DNA of 17,530 bases from contig CAZKKM010000027.1 in assembly GCA_964553435.1 (NCBI GenBank), forward strand, positions 1 through 17,530. Direction: 5' to 3'. Positions 13,288 through 17,530 of this stretch are shown here, piece after piece. A program made the translations under genes and the position numbers. A model generated the notes under the pieces. That model was not told the origin of the DNA, did not search any database, and saw only the letters and a list, made by a program, of their open reading frames with translations. This DNA comes from RUG11867 sp964553435. Lineage in GTDB: Bacteria > Bacillota_I > Bacilli_A > RF39 > UBA660. The first letter of the stretch is position 1. Every line of letters starts with the position of its first letter.

Positions 13288-15852
13288 TTATATATTTTCA
13301 TTTCTGATTGTCTCGATAGTATTTTGTTTGCCGATTTTCGTGATGGAAAAATGCATGATGATGAACACTATTACGAATACGAAACATATCGAGATGAAGA
13401 TTGCCATCCACGGAATTTGGAAACTTGTCTCGATTTTCATATCGAATGCATCGTGTATGAACCATGCTCCGATAAGTCCAGCCGCTATCCCATACATCAA
13501 GGATTTCGCACTGTAGAAAAGTGTTTCCAAATTGATCATTCTCGAAAATTCCGTCTTCGTCATGCCGATGCTTTTCAGCATGGCGAACTCTTTCTGTCGC
13601 AATTCCATGTTCGAAGTTATCGTATTGAAGATATTAGTCACACCGATGGCCGTGATGACAGCGATGAATCCGTAGAGGAATATGCTCACTATCAAAGAAA
13701 GAGCTCTATTGGACTTTTGTTCAGCATCTATATTGACGACACCCAATCCGGACTTATAAGTGTTGATAGCACTCACCAACTTCTCGGAATTATCGGATTG
13801 AATCGAAATCCTATAAGGTACCAACGGCAAGTCTTCGAAATACTCTTTATTTACTATCATCATACCACCGTTGAAGCCATAATTCTCGAGTCCATAAGGT
13901 TTTACTTGAGTGACCGCGGCGATTTCCAGATTGAACTCCTGATCGTGAAACTGAGATTCGAAGATCTCTCCTTTCTTGTAATCGTAACGACGAACTTTGT
14001 GTTCTTTTCCACTCTCATCTGTAAAATCAACTTCGTCGGCAAGTATACCTTTATCCTTTGCACGATCGTAATCGATGCCTATTTTGTCCGCATACTTGTG
14101 GAAAGTCGCATCATCTAAGGCGAAGAGAAGTGTTTGCATATATTCTCGCCCAGTACATTCCCTGCTACCGCTTACACGAGAATCGCAAGACAATACTTCG
14201 TTTTCTATTTTTGTAATCCTATCTATATCGAAAACTTTTAAATAATCGTCGCCACTCGACATAACTTCGTAAACCATATAGAATTCTCGAACATTATCTA
14301 AACTTCTGATTCCCATTATCTCCTTCTGTGATAATCTTCGAACACTACCCAAAGAGACATTATAATCGTAATCCTGATAATAGCTTCCCGTCATTTTAAA
14401 GGCATCCGTCAAAAACGAATTGAGTGCAATGAAGATGAACACACTCACTGTCAAAGATATGACTGTCGTTCGATATTTCTTCTTGCTGCGTTTTAAATTC
14501 TTATAAGCGAGAACACCACCCGTTTTGAAAACGTGCTCGATTATAGCGGGAGTTCTCATGTTTTTGGCTGTCAAAACGACATCCTTTGAGTTGCGTAAAT
14601 TGTCGATAGGACTTATGCGGCTAGCTTTTCGTGCAGACTTGATGGCCGAAAAATATATCGTAATCACACCCAAAACGACGGCGACGACAAAAGGCATTAA
14701 TGATACTTTAAAGACCAGCCCGCCGATAAATCCCATAGGAAAATCCTTCAAAATTATGTTTACCACTTTGACGATAACAAAATCCGCGAACACACCCGCC
14801 AATAAACCTAAAGGAATGCCCACAACTCCCAAGATGAATGCTTCGATGAGCACACTCTTCTTTATTTGTTTTTTTGTCGCTCCGACACTCGAAAGCATCC
14901 CTATCATCTTAGCCTTTTCGGTCGTCGAAATGGCAAAAGAATTTCTTATGCAGAACACACTCGTGACGACGATTATGAAAAGGACGATTCCGACAACAGT
15001 ATATAACATAGTTATCGTTTCATCAGAAAAGGCGAATATCTCCCAACGCAAAAGCTCATAATTGGTCACTATATTATAAGTTTCCGCTGAAGCTTTAGTC
15101 GGTGTATCGAACTTACCTGTAGCATACAAACTCGAAAGAAAAGTCTTTCCATCATGTGGATCATTCAAAGCGACATAGGCATTCAAAACAGAAGAAGTAT
15201 CCTTTGTCGTCAAAATCGAATAGAAAGCCGAAGTATCTTCTCCACCGTAAGAATAATTAGTCTGACAATATAATCCCGAGACGATTCCTACGACCTCATA
15301 TTTCCTATGAACAGCTTCCACGATGCTCTCTTTGGTATCATCAGTGTACGGATTGCCTTCGTGTAAGATATAACCATCCTCGGTCATTCTCTTCCCAAAA
15401 TCCGCCTCTATCGTGTCGCCTATTTTGATACCGGCATCCATCGCCAAACCACTGGGAATGACGACTTCCATTTGATTCACAGGCTTTCGTCCTTCTAAAA
15501 CGATATATGGAAAATAATCGAAATAATTTGTCGATCTGACCGTCAAATATGCATGTGGATGATTAGAAACTTCGATGAGACCTGTCCCCATCTCGTATAT
15601 ATCCATGATACTTTTGACGGTTCTATTGGATTTGACCGTATTGTATGTATCGGTATCTATACCGGGCAAAGCATAATGGTAATATCCGGTCTCCGCCGTA
15701 GCATTCGAAACTAAAGTAGCATGTAAACTCTCGAACATGCCAGCCACAGCCGTGACGAGTGCGACCGAAAGAATTATGCCGACGATCGTGCCTACAGTTC
15801 TCTTTTTGTTGAGTTTCAAATTTCTAAGTGATAACTTACTTAAAACACCCAT
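13288..15852 (-). CDS. ABC transporter permease with two FtsX domains, MacB-type (854 aa)
   Basis: The protein is a tandem duplication of one plan: TM helix, extracytoplasmic domain of about 240 residues, three TM helices. TM1 is at about 20-39 and the first FtsX domain at about 275-400, with the coupling motif EKAKMIGMLSSVGATKKQI. A second anchor helix lies near 460, a second external domain follows, then a second FtsX domain (about 730-845) with ELRQKEFAMLKSIGMTKTEF. That gives eight helices and two external domains, unlike the ten-helix, one-domain BceB layout. Such type VII transporters use ATP hydrolysis for mechanical work outside the membrane, on peptides or lipoproteins; the substrate is unknown. 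An ATG at 15879 lies inside the ATPase gene. The start at 15852 has GAGG 6 nt upstream and directly follows the ATPase stop. Confidence 0.9.
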   Translation of the reverse strand: MGVLSKLSLRNLKLNKKRTVGTIVGIILSVALVTAVAGMFESLHATLVSNATAETGYYHYALPGIDTDTYNTVKSNRTVKSIMDIYEMGTGLIEVSNHPHAYLTVRSTNYFDYFPYIVLEGRKPVNQMEVVIPSGLAMDAGIKIGDTIEADFGKRMTEDGYILHEGNPYTDDTKESIVEAVHRKYEVVGIVSGLYCQTNYSYGGEDTSAFYSILTTKDTSSVLNAYVALNDPHDGKTFLSSLYATGKFDTPTKASAETYNIVTNYELLRWEIFAFSDETITMLYTVVGIVLFIIVVTSVFCIRNSFAISTTEKAKMIGMLSSVGATKKQIKKSVLIEAFILGVVGIPLGLLAGVFADFVIVKVVNIILKDFPMGFIGGLVFKVSLMPFVVAVVLGVITIYFSAIKSARKASRISPIDNLRNSKDVVLTAKNMRTPAIIEHVFKTGGVLAYKNLKRSKKKYRTTVISLTVSVFIFIALNSFLTDAFKMTGSYYQDYDYNVSLGSVRRLSQKEIMGIRSLDNVREFYMVYEVMSSGDDYLKVFDIDRITKIENEVLSCDSRVSGSRECTGREYMQTLLFALDDATFHKYADKIGIDYDRAKDKGILADEVDFTDESGKEHKVRRYDYKKGEIFESQFHDQEFNLEIAAVTQVKPYGLENYGFNGGMMIVNKEYFEDLPLVPYRISIQSDNSEKLVSAINTYKSGLGVVNIDAEQKSNRALSLIVSIFLYGFIAVITAIGVTNIFNTITSNMELRQKEFAMLKSIGMTKTEFSRMINLETLFYSAKSLMYGIAAGLIGAWFIHDAFDMKIETSFQIPWMAIFISICFVFVIVFIIMHFSITKIGKQNTIETIRNENI

Positions 15853-15853
15853 A

Positions 15854-16525
15854 TTAAGCCTCGTCCACGATGCGCCCATCTTCGATGGTTATGATGCGAT
15901 CGGCACATTTTGCAATTTCCATATTGTGCGTTATCATGATGATCGTCTGTTTGAAATCTCTATTCGACTTTTTTAAAAGCTCGACTATCTCGTCCGAAGA
16001 TTTAGAATCTAAATTACCCGTCGGCTCATCTGCCAATATGATGGCTGGATTAGTTATCATCGCGCGACCTATCGAAGTCCTTTGTTGTTGTCCACCCGAT
16101 AATTCGTTCGGTAAATGAGTTCTTCTCGATTCCAATCCCAAAATTTTAATTAGATCGTTGAGTTTCTTAGACTCGACCTTTCTATTATCCAAATTGAGTG
16201 GCAAAGTGATGTTTTCTTCGACGTTCAAAATCGGTATGAGATTATAAAATTGATAAATCAATCCTACCTGTCTTCTTCTGAAGATGGCCAGTTTTTCGTC
16301 ATCATACTTGGTGATATCCTTTCCATCGATGTATATCTTCCCATCCGTCGGTCTATCGACTCCACCTATCATGTGAAGAAGTGTCGATTTTCCCGAACCC
16401 GAAGCTCCAACGATGGCGACAAATTCACCTTTTTCCACTTTAAATGATACTCCGTCTAAAGCGACTACTTCGGTCGTCCCTTTTCCGTATACCTTTCTAA
16501 GATTTTCTACTCTCAAAATTTCCAT
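15854..16525 (-). CDS. ABC transporter ATP-binding protein, LolD/MacB type (223 aa)
   Basis: A compact ATPase with every motif intact: Walker A GASGSGKS (40-47), Q-loop Gln92 in YQFYNL, signature LSGGQQQR (142-149), Walker B IILADEP (162-168) and switch His200 in MITHNME. LADEPTGNLDS is typical of the LolD/MacB/BceA subfamily that drives FtsX-type permeases. It pairs with the permease encoded directly after it. AGGAGAG stands about 7 nt before the ATG. Its promoter carries the tandem AGTGACA site, so expression is probably induced by an OmpR-type regulator. There is no kinase or regulator gene next to it; the nearest two-component pair is at 7393-9280. Confidence 0.93.
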   Translation of the reverse strand: MEILRVENLRKVYGKGTTEVVALDGVSFKVEKGEFVAIVGASGSGKSTLLHMIGGVDRPTDGKIYIDGKDITKYDDEKLAIFRRRQVGLIYQFYNLIPILNVEENITLPLNLDNRKVESKKLNDLIKILGLESRRTHLPNELSGGQQQRTSIGRAMITNPAIILADEPTGNLDSKSSDEIVELLKKSNRDFKQTIIMITHNMEIAKCADRIITIEDGRIVDEA

Positions 16526-16554
16526 AGAAATCTCTCCTTTCGTTTTCTACCGGT

Positions 16555-16589
16555 ATTATATTACAAGTAAAGTGACAACTGAGTGACAA
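16555..16589 (-). promoter_or_regulatory. Direct-repeat-controlled promoter of the MacB-type ABC operon
   Basis: AGTGACAA occurs twice, at 16571-16578 and 16582-16589, an exact octamer repeat with an 11-bp period. A perfect minus-strand TATAAT (16555-16560) follows after 10 bp. TTGTCA inside the proximal repeat is too close (12 bp) to act as a normal -35, which fits a class II activator site for an OmpR-type response regulator. The transcript would start about 20 nt before the coding sequence. Confidence 0.65.
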
Positions 16590-16660
16590 TTCGTAAATTT
16601 TTTAAAATTTGAGACTTTTGTAGTATCAAAAATGCCAAAAATTTCTTTTAACTAGGGCAT

Positions 16661-16689
16661 TTGACAGAATTTGCAATTCATGTTTTAAT
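16661..16689 (+). promoter_or_regulatory. Sense promoter of small hydrophobic peptide, copy 1
   Basis: Perfect TTGACA (16661-16666) and TTTAAT (16684-16689) are separated by 17 bp. The transcript should begin near 16695, at GAGAACGCGA, leaving a leader of about 65-95 nt. The same promoter occurs in copy 2 at 17078-17106. Confidence 0.75.
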
Positions 16690-16788
16690 ATTTTGAGAAC
16701 GCGATAGTTAGTCCGTCGTTTCTCCATTAAAAAAAACCGACTTAAGGGGGATACATCTATGATATTCATAGTGAAATGGAGGAGTCTT

Positions 16789-16869
16789 ATGAAAATAAAC
16801 ATCAATTTCGATAGTTTATCTAAATTGCTTCTAATAGCAGTCATATTATACTTGATTATCTTTCGGTAA
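16789..16869 (+). CDS. Small hydrophobic peptide, candidate type I toxin, copy 1 (26 aa)
   Basis: An ATG 4 nt after a near-perfect GGAGGAG (16778-16784) opens a 26-residue frame. The first 12 residues (MKININFDSLSK) are polar, and the rest (LLLIAVILYLIIFR) is an unbroken hydrophobic helix ending in one arginine. An in-frame ATG at 16759, after AAGGGGG, would give a 36-residue form starting MIFIVKWRSL. Size and shape resemble membrane-acting type I toxins such as ShoB (26 aa) or the Ibs peptides, without recognisable sequence identity. Supporting context: a strong promoter, a structured leader, a convergent promoter downstream, and tandem duplication, all common for such toxins. A small regulatory or signalling membrane peptide is the alternative. 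Toxicity is inferred. Confidence 0.6.
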   Translation: MKININFDSLSKLLLIAVILYLIIFR

Positions 16870-16960
16870 TCGAAAACGGCACGACTAATACCTTAAGTAT
16901 CTTTGTCGTGCCATACCCATAAAATGGAGAAGCAAGACTGGATAATCTCGCGTTCTCTTA
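16870..16960 (-). ncRNA. Candidate antisense RNA (antitoxin), copy 1
   Basis: Predicted from a good minus-strand promoter (16967-16995) and a hairpin where transcription would end, giving an RNA of about 90 nt. Its 5' end folds into a stem, GAGAA-C-GCGAG with CTTGCTTCTC, 10 bp with one bulged C. The second stem is the terminator hairpin. It would overlap the 3' untranslated part of the toxin message but not the coding region, as with the convergent TxpA/RatA and BsrG/SR4 pairs of Bacillus. The exact ends are estimates. Confidence 0.5.
16878..16912. terminator. Hairpin between convergent transcripts, copy 1
   Basis: GGCACGAC (16878-16885) pairs perfectly with GTCGTGCC (16905-16912). An inner ATAC/GTAT stem (16888-16891 with 16897-16900) closes a CTTAA loop. 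On the minus strand it is followed by GTTTT, a weak U-run, so it could end the antisense RNA. On the plus strand no U-run follows, so the toxin message may read through. Copy 2 has it at 17295-17329. Confidence 0.65.
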
Positions 16961-16966
16961 CTTAGA

Positions 16967-16995
16967 ATTATATTATATATCGGAAATATTTTCAA
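16967..16995 (-). promoter_or_regulatory. Convergent antisense promoter, copy 1
   Basis: Minus-strand TATAAT (16967-16972) lies exactly 17 bp from TTGAAA (16990-16995). The -35 box is outside the perfectly repeated block, yet it is conserved at the same place in copy 2 (17407-17412), although most of the bases between it and the block differ. That points to selection for a working promoter. Confidence 0.7.
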
Positions 16996-17205
16996 GAACT
17001 TCAAAGCACAATCACGACTTATTTTTGACGATTTGTCACAATTCTAAAATGCCAAAAATTTCTTTTAACTAGGGCATTTGACAGAATTTGCAATTCATGT
17101 TTTAATATTTTGAGAACGCGATAGTTAGTCCGTCGTTTCTCCATTAAAAAAAACCGACTTAAGGGGGATACATCTATGATATTCATAGTGAAATGGAGGA
17201 GTCTT

Positions 17206-17286
17206 ATGAAAATAAACATCAATTTCGATAGTTTATCTAAATTGCTTCTAATAGCAGTCATATTATACTTGATTATCTTTCGGTAA
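17206..17286 (+). CDS. Small hydrophobic peptide, candidate type I toxin, copy 2 (26 aa)
   Basis: Identical in DNA and protein to the copy at 16789, with GGAGGAG at 17195-17201 and the alternative upstream ATG at 17176. Having two intact, identical copies shows that neither has decayed. It can mean recent duplication, gene conversion, or a need for dosage. Tandem copies are usual for short type I toxins such as Ldr and Ibs. Confidence 0.6.
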   Translation: MKININFDSLSKLLLIAVILYLIIFR

Positions 17287-17377
17287 TCGAAAACGGCACG
17301 ACTAATACCTTAAGTATCTTTGTCGTGCCATACCCATAAAATGGAGAAGCAAGACTGGATAATCTCGCGTTCTCTTA
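17287..17377 (-). ncRNA. Candidate antisense RNA (antitoxin), copy 2
   Basis: Same layout as copy 1. The promoter is TTGAAA (17407-17412), 17 bp, TATAAT (17384-17389), and the RNA would end at the hairpin 17295-17329. The RNA itself would be identical to that of copy 1, so either antisense RNA could act on either message. Ends are estimated. Confidence 0.5.
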
Positions 17378-17530
17378 CTTAGAATTATATTATATATCGA
17401 GCACATTTTCAAGATTTTTAAAATGATAATCGAGTCCAAACTTACATATAACTCTTTGCTACGAACGACTATAAATTTGAGTTTAGGTAAAAATAAAAGT
17501 TGACAAGAAAAATCAGAGAATGTGGAAAAC

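Larger units (their letters stand above)
16629..16982. repeat. Direct repeat copy 1 (354 bp), carries a candidate type I toxin-antitoxin locus
   Basis: By eye this 354-bp block is identical, base for base, to 17046-17399. The copies are 417 bp apart, with 63 bp of different sequence between them. There are no terminal inverted repeats, target-site duplications or transposase. The ends of the repeat coincide closely with the ends of one functional unit: sense promoter, small ORF, hairpin, and the -10 box of a convergent promoter. Confidence 0.95.
17046..17399. repeat. Direct repeat copy 2 (354 bp), second candidate type I toxin-antitoxin locus
   Basis: Identical to 16629-16982 in the same orientation. 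The 63-bp spacer before it (16983-17045) and the sequence after it (17400-17530) differ, apart from a 10-bp match, ATTTTCAAGA, at 16988-16997 and 17405-17414. The sense promoter is at 17078-17106. From 17415 to the window end I see no gene. A TTGACA near 17499 has no -10 partner within the window. Confidence 0.95.

Noticed and set aside
13261..14118. 285-residue plus-strand ORF opposite the large permease gene
   Set aside because: It is the complement of clearly coding FtsX-permease sequence. The translation is rich in His, Tyr, Asp and Arg with no domain, and it has no ribosome binding site. The TCGA-rich codon context leaves few stops on the opposite strand.
16626..16844. 72-residue minus-strand ORF in repeat copy 1, and its 80-residue relative at 17019-17261
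   Set aside because: Neither start has a ribosome binding site or promoter. They are antisense to the promoter, leader and small peptide frame of the repeat, and exist only because the repeat is duplicated.
16629..17399. Idea that the duplicated block is a MITE, insertion sequence or CRISPR-like array
   Set aside because: There are no terminal inverted repeats, target duplications or transposase, only two copies, and each copy is one coherent transcription unit. The block is too long for CRISPR repeats.
1..17530. tRNA, rRNA, prophage, integrase or attachment sites
   Set aside because: Both strands were read for tRNA-like cloverleaf ends, ribosomal RNA segments and integrase or transposase motifs. 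None were seen.

Overview
The window is about 17.5 kb of low-G+C DNA from a Gram-positive anaerobe-like Bacillota, most likely Clostridia or Tissierellia. The grounds are strong AGGAGG-type ribosome binding sites, sigma-A promoters, a YtrA-type GntR/ABC operon, NatAB, MacB/FtsX-type ABC transporters and no outer-membrane genes. The species cannot be fixed. Every confident long gene lies on the minus strand, so gene order runs from high to low coordinates. One 10-N assembly gap (10402-10411) falls inside a permease gene.

Layout from left to right. (1) 178-1878: an orphan radical SAM protein in AT-rich surroundings, and an unrecognised 224-residue protein with its own promoter. (2) 1938 to about 5415: an apparent cell-envelope operon read leftward from about 5380. 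It holds a structured leader, a 55-residue small ORF, a flippase-like (MprF-TM/YbhN) membrane protein, a 38-residue small ORF, a macro-domain protein and a membrane-anchored polysaccharide deacetylase. (3) 5422-7371: a complete YtrA-type unit of GntR repressor, ABC ATPase and 6-TM permease, with promoter, palindromic operators and terminator. (4) 7393-11304: natA-natB-response regulator-histidine kinase, all overlapping or abutting. (5) 11313-13206: a membrane-anchored beta-helix carbohydrate-binding-type protein and a 64-residue membrane protein, each with its own terminator. (6) 13288-16589: a LolD/MacB-like ABC ATPase and a large 8-TM FtsX-type permease. (7) 16629-17399: two identical 354-bp direct repeats, 417 bp apart.

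The repeats are the most interesting part. Each carries a plus-strand promoter, a 26-residue (or 36-residue) hydrophobic peptide behind GGAGGAG, and a strong hairpin. An equally good promoter on the opposite strand points back at that hairpin. This is the layout of a convergent type I toxin-antitoxin locus in tandem, and I recognise no named family in it.

A second signal links distant genes. Near-identical 11-bp-period direct repeats (AGTGACA-N4-AGTGACA) sit at the same distance from the -10 box of the ABC operon (16571-16589) and of the flippase/deacetylase operon (5397-5415). A single OmpR-type regulator, perhaps the one encoded at 8603, may control both as an envelope-stress regulon.
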